The position numbers were made by a program, and so were the translations under genes. A model generated the notes under the pieces. The model worked only from the letters and a program-made list of their open reading frames with translations, had not been told where the DNA came from and did not search any database. Below, piece after piece: positions 49,387 through 58,200 of a stretch of DNA of 64,000 nt (the first letter of the stretch is position 1; each line of letters begins with the position of its first letter). Origin of the DNA: Congeria kusceri (Eukaryota; Mollusca; Bivalvia; Myida; Dreissenidae); NCBI GenBank assembly GCA_027627225.1, contig CM051025.1, positions 70,344,069 through 70,408,068 on the forward strand, given 5' to 3'.

Positions 49387-50381
49387 TTACATTATTATAA
49401 GCCATCCATTGCAATATTATAATTATTCGTTTATTAGTATTTGTTGTTTTTTTCACGTTCTAGGTAGCACAATGTGTCGCACGACATGCAAATGGATTTT
49501 TAAAGGGGCACTGACATTTACTGTATGTAAATGGATTTTTAAAGGGACACTGTCCTTCAAAACCACAATGCAATTAGAAAGTATAAGTGTAATAATAAGA
49601 AAGTAGAGTTCAAATTATTATTTATATTTTATGCTCATCAATTTTTAATTGTATCACACATATTATATAAACACTGTATAACATGTAAATACTATGTGTA
49701 ATATGTCAGTCAAAGTTCCTTATTTACAACAATATTAAGATGACATATAGGTCCATTGGGCCGGGTGTAACTTGGCCAGTATTGAATACAGCTTGTATAG
49801 TCTGTATGTATACACATGTCACGTTAATAAAAACTTACTTACTTTGAGTTAAACGTATAATGAAGAAATAATACATAAACATCATTATGGTATAGTGAAA
49901 AACATCTCGCAATTATTGTATACAAATTATCGTCAAACGTTAAAAATGCAGCTCAATAGATTTTAACGTATGTTGACACTTATCATATAATTATAATGTA
50001 TTGTATAGTATATATATATATATATGTGTGGTTTGTTTAACTTTAAATACTTAATCATAATAGTTTAATGATATTTGACTATAAGTATACAATCTTTCAA
50101 AATTTATTCTGAATTAGAAGGATAATGAATCTTTATATATTTAATTTCAAACAGTTTCCTCACGAATAAGATCTTAATTTTTGTTGAAATGTCTTTATAC
50201 ATGACCATAATCTGTTACAAAGGTTATTGTATAACATTATAGCGTTCCTTTTCTGTGTGTTCTTCCTTTTCCTGTTCAACGTTTACAACTGTTTTCTTTC
50301 TTTTTGATGATCCATTCTTTACGTTTTGAAATATCATCATAATCATCATCATAATCATCATCATTAATAGTAGTAGTAGTA

Positions 50382-50449
<68 letters not shown>

Positions 50450-52086
50450 TGTTGTTGTTGTTGTTGTTGTTGTTGTTGGTTGTTGTTGTTGTATAACACA
50501 ATACAGATTGAATCAAAAGAAATTCCTCACTGTAGCTATTGATACCAAATGCGATGTTATTTTAGTAACTGGTTAGATCCTAGTTACACAATTATTTAAT
50601 TGTTAACATATTTTAAGCAAACCTATTAACAAAAAACGTTTGAACTTGGGCTAGTGAGTGTATTCCTGGACATTAAGATTTCGAGCCTACTGAAGTAATA
50701 TTGTATAGAATGATACTCCTGCTATGCTTCACTAGGCGCAATGAAAATACGACGTCTTATAACTTATCGTGCGTGAAATATACATTTAATTCACAAATGG
50801 GATTATTTCGTTTGATGACAGATCATTTACCTACTTAAAAGAGAGATATTAGGTTGAGTTTTTATCCGGTATAGATTTGCTATTTAGTGATTGTCGGTAT
50901 GTCAACAGGTGACAGAATGTTTGTACACCGAATACACACTCGTACGAGATGATTTTGTTTATTTCAAGTCACGAACAATAGTTTTTATAGCAAAAATAAC
51001 GCCCATGACAACTTTATTTTACGTGTATTCCAAATAACGCGGACTTTCACTCTGTCCGAAATGTTCGTGAATGACAGCATGTGTGTCAAAATTGGAAATG
51101 ATTATTATAACCATAACCTTCGAGATGTTAAAAATAATATAAACAATGTATACTATTTAAGTGACTCGCAGTGAGGTAATGGATACGGTGTCTGCCTTGC
51201 GAGCTCGATCCTTACTTGGTGAGCGTTCGGAGGGTCTTTCTCAAGAGAGACCAAGTACTGGTTCTACCCAGGAATCTGACTCCAGAGTGTCTCAATAAGC
51301 ATCAGGCTTTAGGCATAATCTAGCTAAAAAGAAATAGGTTTAAACTAAACACAACCAAATTATATACATGTAAAGGCTGTTCTCATTTGTAACTTTCATT
51401 CATACCCGTAATCGCGGCACTTGCTAACAGCGTTTGTGGGTACAAACAAATCTTCATCTTTATAGATATACGATCTTAAAGATGACCCCGGCTACTTTTA
51501 CCTTAATGATGCCTAAGACATCGGCACGTAGCAACAAGTAAGGAACGCGTGTTCAAAATAGTAAAACAAAATTGAGGAGTGTCGTGGGAAAACCGGGCTG
51601 AATGCATGTGCTTAAAGTGTCGTCCCGGATCAGCCTGTGCAGTCCGCACAGGCTAATCCAGGACGACACTTTCCGCTTTTATGGTATTATCTGTTTCAAG
51701 GAAGTCTCTTCTAAACATAAATCCACTGTAGGCGGAAAGTGTCGTCCCGGATTAGCCTGTGCACAGGCTAGTCCGGGACGACACTTTTTGCACATCAATT
51801 GAGTCCGATTTTTCCACCAAACGTCTCAAATGTAATACACCAGAAAGAATCCTTCTCGTGGAAAATAAAAATTATACATTAGTGAGGGGGTTTAAGAAGT
51901 TGTAACAATAAATACTTTTTAGGAGTGGCAATAACTCGTTTTTAAGCTACGAAAATAATAAGTAACAACCAAAGTTGCGGTGTGTTGCTGTTTATGCCGT
52001 AGACAACATTACAAATCTCCACGTACCTCTTTCGAATCTAGCTCGTTCATTATCTCCGAAAGTCTTCTCTCGTCATTAGTAGCCAT
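30980..52086 (-). CDS. LRRC74A-like: LRR plus EF-hand protein, paralogue of gene A (13 exons)
   Basis: Exons, in transcript order: 52086-52027, 44376-44151, 42313-42129, 41708-41601, 40356-40263, 38965-38916, 35263-35096, 34744-34550, 33945-33850, 33184-33105 (or to 33101), 32548-32366, 31675-31590 and 31301-30980. With the longer tenth exon the frame is 618 residues. Residues 21-95 carry a basic cluster (RRARTTGRVIGRRKRR) and then an acidic one (YEDEEEFDFD). About 100-157 is the helical lead-in (QEMYARACRQYNVHPVAYF…), 158-394 are RI-type LRRs, 395-455 a linker, and 466-477 (D-K-D-G-S-K-S-L-D-H-E-E) and 502-513 (D-V-D-G-D-G-E-I-D-F-G-E) are canonical calcium loops. A charged helical tail of about 105 residues follows. 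No signal peptide or membrane span. Exon lengths 94, 50, 195, 96 and 86 and their phases equal those of gene A, so the two arose by duplication. Weak points are the joins at 44151 and 33105. Confidence 0.83.
31590..31675 (-). CDS. LRRC74A-like: LRR gene B exon 12 (EF-hand 2, first part)
   Basis: Acceptor TGTCATTACAG, donor CGG|gtaagg; 86 bases, phase 0 to 2. Encodes LVNIPLSDKCVEMLINKLDV and DGDGEIDF. Confidence 0.88.
32366..32548 (-). CDS. LRRC74A-like: LRR gene B exon 11 (EF-hand 1)
   Basis: Acceptor GACCCTGTAG, donor CGG|gtaatc; 61 codons. Encodes VLGQDKRGDDEDEKQLMDEN… and LFSVLDKDGSKSLDHEEIRN with all calcium-loop positions acceptable. A stop just before the AG forces this start. Confidence 0.86.
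33105..33184 (-). CDS. LRRC74A-like: LRR gene B exon 10 (linker)
   Basis: Acceptor TATGCCTGCAG; encodes DQLVEPAFVALLGELELKKQ and IKSLMG. The best donor (GGCAG|gtatgt) ends at 33105 in phase 2, but the next exon must start in phase 0. Using AGGTAT|gtggaa at 33101 restores the frame with a weaker donor; a missed microexon is the other option. Confidence 0.72.
33388..33847. repeat. Tandem repeat, about 11 copies of a 41-42 base unit
   Basis: The unit is close to GATATCCGAAGATAACATTTG + TATTCGTTGCATC(T/C)CTACAA. Copies vary by a few bases and in length by one base. The array fills the intron right up to about five bases from the 5' splice site of gene B exon 9. Confidence 0.9.
33850..33945 (-). 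CDS. LRRC74A-like: LRR gene B exon 9
   Basis: Acceptor AATATCTCAG, donor ACA|gtaggt; 96 bases. Encodes LGWNPITAAGAMMLLQFVKD and …AIKELDLT. A 41-42 base tandem array begins a few bases past the donor. Confidence 0.87.
34288..34500. repeat. Dispersed repeat, second copy of 16230-16440
   Basis: Shares GGCCCGTATTCATCAA, ACTCAAGAAAAAAT and AAATTAACAGCG blocks in the same order. It lies in the intron between gene B exons 8 and 9. Confidence 0.4.
34550..34744 (-). CDS. LRRC74A-like: LRR gene B exon 8 (two LRRs)
   Basis: Acceptor GCTTCTTGCAG, donor AGA|gtaggt; 195 bases. Encodes LKKLNLAWNGFYLDGCRALA and LLELDLTCNRINKECLEKLL. Confidence 0.9.
35096..35263 (-). CDS. LRRC74A-like: LRR gene B exon 7 (equals gene A exons 7+8)
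   Basis: Acceptor TGCGCGCAG, donor GCG|gtgagt; 168 bases, phase 0 to 0. Encodes LKHLSVAHNQLREAGGEVIG and METLDLSWNHLRRDGAVFIA. Gene A has an intron in the middle of this segment; here it is continuous. GC-rich, with strong shadow frames on the opposite strand. Confidence 0.9.
36466..38245. repeat. Very AT-rich block bounded by inverted ATTTCGGATATTCGGA
   Basis: The 16-base motif ATTTCGGATATTCGGA occurs at about 36464-36479 and in reverse complement at about 38226-38241, and the DNA between is markedly more AT-rich than elsewhere, with no coding. It could be an old inserted element in intron 6 of gene B, but matching sequence beyond the motif is poor. Confidence 0.3.
38425..38606 (-). mobile_element. 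tRNA-derived SINE of a second family
   Basis: The minus strand opens with a near-perfect box A, TGGCCGAGTGG, and box B, GGTTCGAATCT, spaced as in a tRNA, then an unrelated body (…GGTACCCTATTCTGGTACCC…). The acceptor stem does not pair convincingly, so this is a SINE head rather than a working tRNA gene. It produces the artefactual ORF at 38283-38603. Confidence 0.65.
38916..38965 (-). CDS. LRRC74A-like: LRR gene B exon 6
   Basis: Acceptor ACTCTTGCAG, donor GAG|gtaagc; 50 bases, phase 1 to 0. Encodes (G)NGLRECDAEVIRPLIE. Confidence 0.86.
39530..39582. repeat. TTA/TAG microsatellite
   Basis: (ATT)n followed by (TAG)n in the intron between gene B exons 5 and 6. Confidence 0.9.
40263..40356 (-). 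CDS. LRRC74A-like: LRR gene B exon 5
   Basis: Acceptor GATGCTTACAG, donor GCAG|gtaacc; 94 bases, phase 0 to 1. Encodes NVEFNCLGIHGVKHLVDLIK and …VTSLNIA. Starts 77 bases from a 1 kb TA-flanked element. Confidence 0.87.
40433..41428. mobile_element. TA-flanked 1 kb non-autonomous transposon with nested repeats
   Basis: Inverted ends of about 75 bp: left CGGAAGCGTCCTAGTACCAC, right (reverse complement) TGGAAGCGTACTAGTGCCAC, both continuing TCTATATTATTTT(T/C)GTATTCC. TA flanks both (40431-40432, 41429-41430), suggesting a Tc1/mariner-type MITE. Subterminal DNA is an array of CTAATTAGGAGATA(C/G)TAAGT units (40495-40800 and about 41315-41390). The centre holds a LINE-like 3' tail (GAACAGAACAGAACA…, about 40804-40882) and a microsatellite (40981-41230). 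Confidence 0.75.
40981..41230. repeat. ATA and ATAATC microsatellite
   Basis: (ATA)n for about 70 bases, then (CATAAT)n / (CATCGTAAT)n. It lies inside the 1 kb TA-flanked element and produces artefactual poly-Ile/Met frames. Confidence 0.92.
41601..41708 (-). CDS. LRRC74A-like: LRR gene B exon 4
   Basis: Acceptor TTCATTTAAG, donor ATT|gtaagt; 36 codons, phase 0 to 0. Encodes GNSTLETLDLGDNDMGPKGP and …NNFIKHI, a full LRR. Confidence 0.86.
42129..42313 (-). CDS. LRRC74A-like: LRR gene B exon 3
   Basis: Acceptor TTCTTCAATGTCAG, donor GTG|gtaaga; phase 1 to 0. Encodes EDDNHHDGPLEHCQEMYARA… and ends …SDSVKALAVALV, aligned with the end of gene A exon 2 (…EIKAFFVALV). Confidence 0.85.
43296..43625. 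mobile_element. Dispersed repeat family, copy 2
   Basis: Matches 16770-17165 in reverse orientation, including the GTTGTTTATCGG(T/C)CAATAA arm, the ACCACGAGGGCGTT centre and the TTGCGTTGTTTATTGGGTAG outer block. Confidence 0.5.
44151..44376 (-). CDS. LRRC74A-like: LRR gene B exon 2 (basic then acidic region)
   Basis: Acceptor CCTTTCCAG, phase 0 in. Encodes FDIWQLIKRANTTDPYILMA… to …YEDEEEFDFD. The frame stays open to a TGA at 44127-44125. The end at 44151 (GATG|gtcggt) keeps the phase-1 junction seen in gene A; an alternative donor TTT|gtataa at 44140 is stronger but would not match the next exon's phase. Very GC- and CpG-rich against its surroundings. Confidence 0.7.
45600..46920 (-). mobile_element. 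LINE (non-LTR retrotransposon) 3' relic
   Basis: The minus frame 46812-46546 reads RRCNLCNTLEDELRFVLEC… with RPNMHKLIELLTTED and CYIYKSF, the zinc-knuckle-like region after the reverse transcriptase in many invertebrate LINEs. A second frame just upstream (…KKFRISFYKLRLSSHRLHIE…) is the preceding part, joined only through a frameshift near 46812. The remainder toward 45600 would be 3' UTR, ending in a CCACTTGGGCTTTTGGCC-type tail. No reverse transcriptase core remains. It lies in intron 1 of gene B. Confidence 0.65.
47590..48509. mobile_element. TTAA-flanked DNA transposon, non-autonomous (920 bp)
   Basis: Inverted ends: left GCACCGGTCACACTTTCGCG, right (reverse complement) AGCCCCGGTCACACTTTGAC, both continuing TTTGGCTACGAT(A/T)GCCCACGATT. 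TTAA flanks both sides (47586-47589, 48510-48513), as in Kolobok or piggyBac families. The interior is full of degenerate CGTAGC / TACGAT motifs in both orientations. No transposase frame. Confidence 0.72.
49490..49556. repeat. Two-copy direct repeat, AAATGGATTTTTAAAGGG
   Basis: Two adjacent copies of GCAAATGGATTTTTAAAGGG / GTAAATGGATTTTTAAAGGG followed by (G/A)CACTG, about 40 bases apart. Confidence 0.6.
49741..49850 (+). mobile_element. Probable LINE 3' tail
   Basis: GGGCCGGGTGTAACTTGGCC… ending ACGTTAATAAAAACTTACTTAC resembles the 3' ends of invertebrate LINEs. No coding part is attached. Confidence 0.35.
50333..50492. repeat. ATC, TAG and TTG microsatellites
   Basis: (ATC/AAT)n, (TAG)n and (TTG)n runs in succession, in intron 1 of gene B. 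Confidence 0.93.
51161..51342 (+). mobile_element. tRNA-derived SINE, copy 2
   Basis: The head GTGACTCGCAGTGAGGTAAT… contains a box A-like GGATACGGTGTCTGCC and box B-like GAGCTCGATCC (51201-51211), followed by a body shared with 17889-18058 (opposite orientation). It lies in intron 1 of LRR gene B. Confidence 0.65.
51580..51832. mobile_element. Foldback repeat typical of Dreissena-like genomes, copy 1
   Basis: Contains two hairpins built from AAAGTGTCGTCCCGGAT(C/T)AGCC / GGCTAATCC(A/G)GGACGACACTTT around a TGTGCAGTCCGCACA centre, separated by TTTCCGC…TTTTATGG and CTAAACAT. The outer ends are GTCGTGGGAAAACCGGGCT and GTCCGATTTTTCCAC in inverted orientation. The family assignment is from memory. 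Non-coding. Confidence 0.75.
52027..52086 (-). CDS. LRRC74A-like: LRR gene B exon 1 (start codon)
   Basis: Encodes MATNDERRLSEIMNELDSKE and ends in phase 0 at donor GAG|gtacgt. Its ATG lies 52 bases after the stop codon of a small upstream gene on the same strand. Joining to 44376 in phase 0 continues the helix (…LDSKE-FDIWQLIKRA…). The ~7.6 kb intron is the longest in the gene. Confidence 0.65.
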
Positions 52087-52138
52087 GTTTATTTACTTCT
52101 ACTTAATAACGAATTAATCTATCCAGCGAAAAAATATG

Positions 52139-52837
52139 TCATATGATTAAATCGTTTTGTGTAAAATTCAAAACACTGTCCATCACCTTTTGGATCTCAG
52201 ACATGCACTCCGTAACTGAATGTTTTCGTAGTCCATGACGCAAATTTATTGTCTTCGTCAGTAACCGATCTGTTTGTGTGAATAAATGGCGAATATTTTG
52301 ACATTCTTCCCACGATGGCCAGTCTGATATGAGTGCCTGCATTTGTTTGCCATTATTCATAATGTTTCCTAACCTCTTGTGATTCTCAAATCTTCCCCAT
52401 CACGTGTGCGAATACGCCCAACACCGTTATTGATATATCTTTCATTTAATTAAGTTTAATTACCGGTGAACCGTGTTTAATGCGCGATGAAGAATGACTT
52501 CTGTATGTTTCTAAATTGTCAACAAAACATGGGTATTTAATTGAATTTATTGAACCGATTTTAATTAGGCTCCTATGTTCGGTTTAAACAAATTGATAAG
52601 CAATAAACATTGACTATGGTATGGATCAATCAAAACAACGAGAAAGTACTATTTGGATACTATATTGAAAGTATTTCCATTGATATTCATGCATGTAGTT
52701 TCGTGGTATTGAGCGAAATGTGGTCAACATTTTTTAAATTCACATTATCTTATAAAATAATTAACTAAGAAAACTGAATACAAACTAACCTTAGTTTTGC
52801 CGGTGATAGCCTCCAAGTCTGCCGCTACTGACGACAT
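52139..52837 (-). CDS. Small helical protein, two exons, function unknown
   Basis: Exon 1 52837-52790 encodes MSSVAADLEAITGKTK and ends in phase 0 at AAG|gttagt. Exon 2 52375-52139 encodes RLGNIMNNGKQMQALISDWP…EECQNIRHLFTQTDRLLTKT… to …SVLNFTQNDLII and TGA, giving 94 residues. The sequence is helical and charged, coding-like, without signal peptide, membrane span or known motif. An alternative is a single-exon 73-residue ORF starting at the ATG at 52357. The exon 2 acceptor (TCACAAG) lacks a pyrimidine tract. The stop lies 52 bases before the start codon of LRR gene B on the same strand, so the two may share a transcript, or exon 1 may be an alternative first exon of gene B (also phase 0). 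Confidence 0.45.
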
Positions 52838-53779
52838 TCTCCTTTTTTTTATAATTCCCCAATCCTAGTATACACAACCTTTAGTAAAAATATTCCAAAA
52901 TCACTTGTCGAACATCTTCAGTAATCATAAGCACCTTGGTACTATTTCATTATTAGGACAAAAACAACGATATAAATGTATACAGAATATGGATATTTAA
53001 TACAATGCCAAATTCAGTCGATACTGGATTAACAAACTATTGTTATTGTATATCTCATTCTATATTCATCAGTTTTGTTCACTAGATGAATTGTCGCCTT
53101 TCTTCGTATAGAGCAAATTCATGAACAATGCAAATTAGGTCTATGGATGCAAATAATTGTTAAATCGAGGTATTGAAGAATCAGTATGATACTGTATTCA
53201 ATACAGAGACCATTGTCTAAATCTGTTAACGCACGAGCTCATTTTGATCACGCTGAATATTAATTCAGTTATAAACTCTTCCAGATTATTTAAAATAGAT
53301 TAAATTGTTAAACACTAATCCAGGGATCATGAGAATAGCCCACGTGTTTCCCTCTACAACGAAGAAGTTAAGACAATGATACTTGATCGTGATATATCGA
53401 TCTTTATAATCCGCCGGTCGATCGACAATGTAAAGCGCTTTTGGACTGACAGAGGGTTGATCGTGCGTACTGATGATGCTCAGCTATGCATGATCGTACT
53501 CCATCATACGATCCGATAGCATACGTATGTTCACAGTATACACATTATATCTTGTCGAAGTTATTATTGCGAACTTGCGAGTGAAATCTTAATTACCTTA
53601 GTGTCGTTGGCAATAATAAACAATACTGTGATTGACTTCTGACTAAGATATCTAACTAAATTGCAAACTTATAAGATGCTCAAAATTATTAAATTATTTA
53701 TCTCACTTTTGTTAGCAATGTTCAAAATAGTTTTGGGTTTAATTTTCTCTTTAGTTAACATAATGATACATTAAGAAAT

Positions 53780-54030
53780 AATTTTCGATTTTGAGTCGCT
53801 TATCTGTAAATAAACAACGATTTTGAGTTCTGGAATTAAACCCCGAGGGCGTTATTTTATTCATAGTAAACAACGATAAAGCGAACATTATTTCGATTCT
53901 AACATGACCTGACAACATATTCTGCAATTACTTCATTTGACAACCTACTTTTTTTAGTTGTTTACTGGCAATTTAACAAAGGAAATTTCTTTTCTTTGTC
54001 TACAGAAAACTCTGCGCTTGTCATGTTAAA
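53780..54030. mobile_element. Dispersed repeat family, copy 3 (shorter)
   Basis: Same blocks as 43296-43625 in the same orientation (AAACAACGATTTTGAGTTCTG, CCCGAGGGCGTTATT, TAGTTGTTTACTGGCAATTT), with one arm partly deleted. Confidence 0.45.
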
Positions 54031-54173
54031 TGAAGAATATTTGTCAACTGTCGTGCCCACACAAATACGGCCTGCATGCACTGGTGCATGTTAACACATA
54101 TAAATGGAACTTATTAAAATGCATATGCTGCATGGTTTCAACAAGATGAGGCGTGATACAGCCCCAAGTATGG

Positions 54174-54275
54174 AATCTGGATCGATAAGGATCTTAATGT
54201 CGCTTAGAATCTGGATCGATAAGGATCTTAATGTCGCTTAGAATCTGGATCGATAAGGATCTTAATGTCGCTTAC
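54174..54275. repeat. Tandem repeat, three copies of 34 bases
   Basis: The unit GAATCTGGATCGATAAGGAT + CTTAATGTCGCTTA is repeated three times without change. Confidence 0.95.
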
Positions 54276-54589
54276 ATTCTAGACAGAGGTTGTAACACGA
54301 GAGTACCTCTGGAAGGTTTCCCACCCTTTCTTCTGGGTAATTGTCGTTACAATATTCACTGAACAATTTTATAACGCACCAAGTGGAAATAAATAGAAAT
54401 TGTTGTCACTTCTTTATTTATTTTCGGCTTGAAATGTCAGCCATGATTATTTGATTATTTGTCATGATGCATTAATGGTTTCTTACCAAAATATTGGAAC
54501 AAATACGAAATAATTTCGAGTTTACCATGGCGCAACTGAAATTCTTGTAAATTAAGAAAAATTATATACAACAATTTCCATTTGGTGAG

Positions 54590-54657
54590 TTAAAACTTGT
54601 GTTGCGTGTGCGTTTAAACTTGTGTTGCGTGTGCGTTAAAACTTGTGTTGCGTGTAG
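54590..54657. repeat. Tandem repeat, three copies of 23 bases
   Basis: The unit AAACTTGTGTTGCGTGTGCG + TT(T/A) occurs three times, the last one cut short. Confidence 0.9.
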
Positions 54658-57557
54658 TAGCTAATCAAGCCTAGTGTCTGATGCTGTGGCATCCAATAGA
54701 CCAACTGCAAAATGAATGCAAATACACATACCGCTGGAGGCAAGTCTCGGAGTGAGGCTGGGGCATTTCAGATGTCAACATCCAGCTCAAAATGTATGTA
54801 TACAGTAATTTAAACGTTTAAATCAATCTTACATAAAAAGAGTATGTTTTTTTCTCTATATTTAAGACAACGCAAAGGTCATATTCAATTTACCGTCATG
54901 TAATTCAGAACAACGTCTTTACATAAGAATGAAGATTAAAATATTTTACAATAAATAAGCCAATATAATGTATTACACAACTTAAAAAAGCTGCGATGTA
55001 CATATAGTACCGAAAATGGCATTGAACTGGGCGTTTAACAGGTGCAACACGTTTCTGTTTTAACACCATGCTAATGATGATGTATCTAATGGTTTTTAAC
55101 GCTAAGATAGAAATCATTACTTGCAGCAAATGTTTTGTCCATTAAATTAGAAAGCAGTGCAGTGGCAAGATAATTCGTTTGATAATGCTCTATTAACTTC
55201 AGAAAAAAGAAACCACAACGTCAACAGCATTATTTTAATCCACGATTAAACATCGCATGTCTTGCTTGTCAGATAGCTAGCTAGCCATTGTTTACGCCCT
55301 CGTGTCCAATCCGATATCATATATAGACGTCCTATTGCTGGAAGAATAACATGTTAAATATCTCTGGCAATGTTCTCCACCAAGTAATATTTCAATTTTA
55401 GATAATGATCTTGGTGGAAAGCTTCCCAGCGAGTATTTAAGAGAACCCAACCCATTTAAATTTGAATAAAACCCACATTTTTATCAATCTGATCTATCTC
55501 GATAAAGAACATGAAGTCCTGTAACACTGCTTTAAAGATTTATTGGGAAAAAATATAATTGAAAATGTCACAGATAATGGTGTTTTGAGGCAAGAATTTA
55601 GACGGACAATGTACTTGGGTACATCTGGAAAACATGATTTTAACTCAGAATTAAGCATAAGTTTGAGTTTTAATAGGCATAGCAGATGCAATATATAAAA
55701 TCAGAAGTGAAAACAATTTTCATTGGCATTCTTGATGTTATAGAATAGGTTTTTAATCCGTTTAGAACAAATATTTTTTATAAGTTTCTGCATTTTGAGG
55801 GGCAAAATCCATATAAATGTAGAATTTCAGATGCCATTTGACCCCACAAAAGGGTTAAAGGGTTTATTTACATTACAATCCACAGACCCCAAACTGTCAT
55901 TTCCAGATATTAATTAACAGTCTTCTGTCACACCTGAACCTGTTGGTGAGGTCAGCCGCCTGCAATCTTCAATCTGTTTCAGGTACATTTTGCTGTGTAA
56001 TCTGTAAAAATAAAAAGGTTTTCTGTGCATGTTTACTCAAAATTGTAACTACTAGTGTAAGTTAGATACAATAAGTGTACATAGACAATAGTTTACGCAG
56101 CTTTTTTATTGCGATAATGCTAGTCGCTATGCCGGCTTCACTTTGTCGAGCTCACGTGCGAACAGTTCAGTTCAAAACGGGTTTGAGAATCCCAACAAGG
56201 GTTAAACTCTTGCCTTCCTACTGGTGTTGAAGAGAAGTATGCCAGGCTAGAAAAGAAGACATTAGAGAGTAGAATACATGACAATAATCATTTACAAACC
56301 CACAAAGATACCGATGGTACGGACACGACTGTGACAGCTTTACGGCCCCGCCCTAACGCTCCAATGCAGTTGACAAGCACAGTAGTTTTGATGACTAAGA
56401 CTTGTTTACCAGACTTGTATACCAATTAGTTGATGGTTCCGGCTGAGGTCCTGGTTCTTCTCGCTCAAATTAAACCAAATTGTAGTAGTGATTTAAATTT
56501 TGATGCCGCTAACTCCATTAGGTGGGGTCTAGGTTGGCGTTAGCGGCTAAAGTGTTTTATGCATGCATTTCATGTATGTTCAGCTGAAAAGCCTGATTTA
56601 AGTACAATTACAAAATAAAATATAAACTAAATAGGATCTGTTAACTTTGCAAATTATGAAAATTGGTATTGATCGAAGTAGGCAATTCGGACGGTCATCA
56701 TGGCCAATGCATCGGCCACTGCATTATTAACAGTTATAGGTTCTAAAACTAATTAATCAGGATAACAACACAATATATTATCACATAAATGAAAGAATTG
56801 TGGAAACTATTGCAAATTAATGTCAAAATGAAACTGAAAAACAATATGATTAACACAATGGGTCTTGGATTGCCACTCTGGTGGACGTTTTGCTTTAATT
56901 TTCCCATATTTACCACCCTCGTGCCACCTAGAGCAACCCTCCCATAAAATACAGCCCTAAATGGGGTCAAGGTGGCATCTGGCAGTTATTCTTTCAGGTA
57001 CAGTGTGTTTGTTAGAGTCCATTTTCAAAATCATTGCAGACGACTAATCTTACGGGAAGTTCTTAAAGGTTACGAATGCGCAAATAAATTCCTTCTTTGT
57101 TACATATAAAATAATTTAAGTTTGATCTCAATTTCCACCATGACAAAGCTACTTTCCAATATATCACCATGAATTGGTGGAAAGAAAAGTCCATAACCTT
57201 TTGAAAAAAACAGCATGTCAAAAAATTATATGCGTTGTAACTCAAACTATTTACATTCGAAAAAACACACCGGTTTTGACGGGCATGCCATGAATACATG
57301 GGCCAAAAGTTATAAAGTTGGGAACCACTAGACAAAGAAGTGCACAAAAACATGCTTTTTATCTTATTGCTTACATATATAACTTTAAAATGGTACCAAA
57401 ACATGCATTTTACAAATTATATGCATCCTGCACTCATCTATATGTGTTTATTATCTAACTGACAGCGTGTAACCCTATGGATGTGACTTCCGTTTTGGGG
57501 TAATTAGACCTTTACTGTAAAAGAGAATTAGTAGCAGCAACTGAAGCATCAGCAGCA

Positions 57558-57562
57558 GTAGC

Positions 57563-57660
<98 letters not shown>

Positions 57661-57675
57661 CAGTAGTAGAAGTAT

Positions 57676-57747
<72 letters not shown>

Positions 57748-57768
57748 AAGTAGTAGTAGTAGTAGGAA

Positions 57769-57812
<44 letters not shown>

Positions 57813-57813
57813 A

Positions 57814-57875
<62 letters not shown>

Positions 57876-57876
57876 A

Positions 57877-57954
<78 letters not shown>

Positions 57955-57970
57955 CAGTAGTAGTAGTAGC

Positions 57971-58014
<44 letters not shown>

Positions 58015-58200
58015 CAGTAGTAGTAGCAGTAGTAGTAGTAGAAGTAGTTGTAGTAGAAGTAATCGAAGTAGTCGTAGTGATAGAATTAAAAATTGTTCAA
58101 CTATAAGTAGGAGCAGTAGTAGTATTAGTAGTTGTTGTTGATGATGATGATGATGATTATGATGATGATGATGATGATAATGATGATGATGGTGCTGTTG
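57558..58200. repeat. Very long TAG trinucleotide microsatellite
   Basis: About 500 bases of (TAG)n with scattered single-base interruptions (CAG, GAAG, AAT), then a (GAT)n run from 58138 to 58190. Confidence 0.97.
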
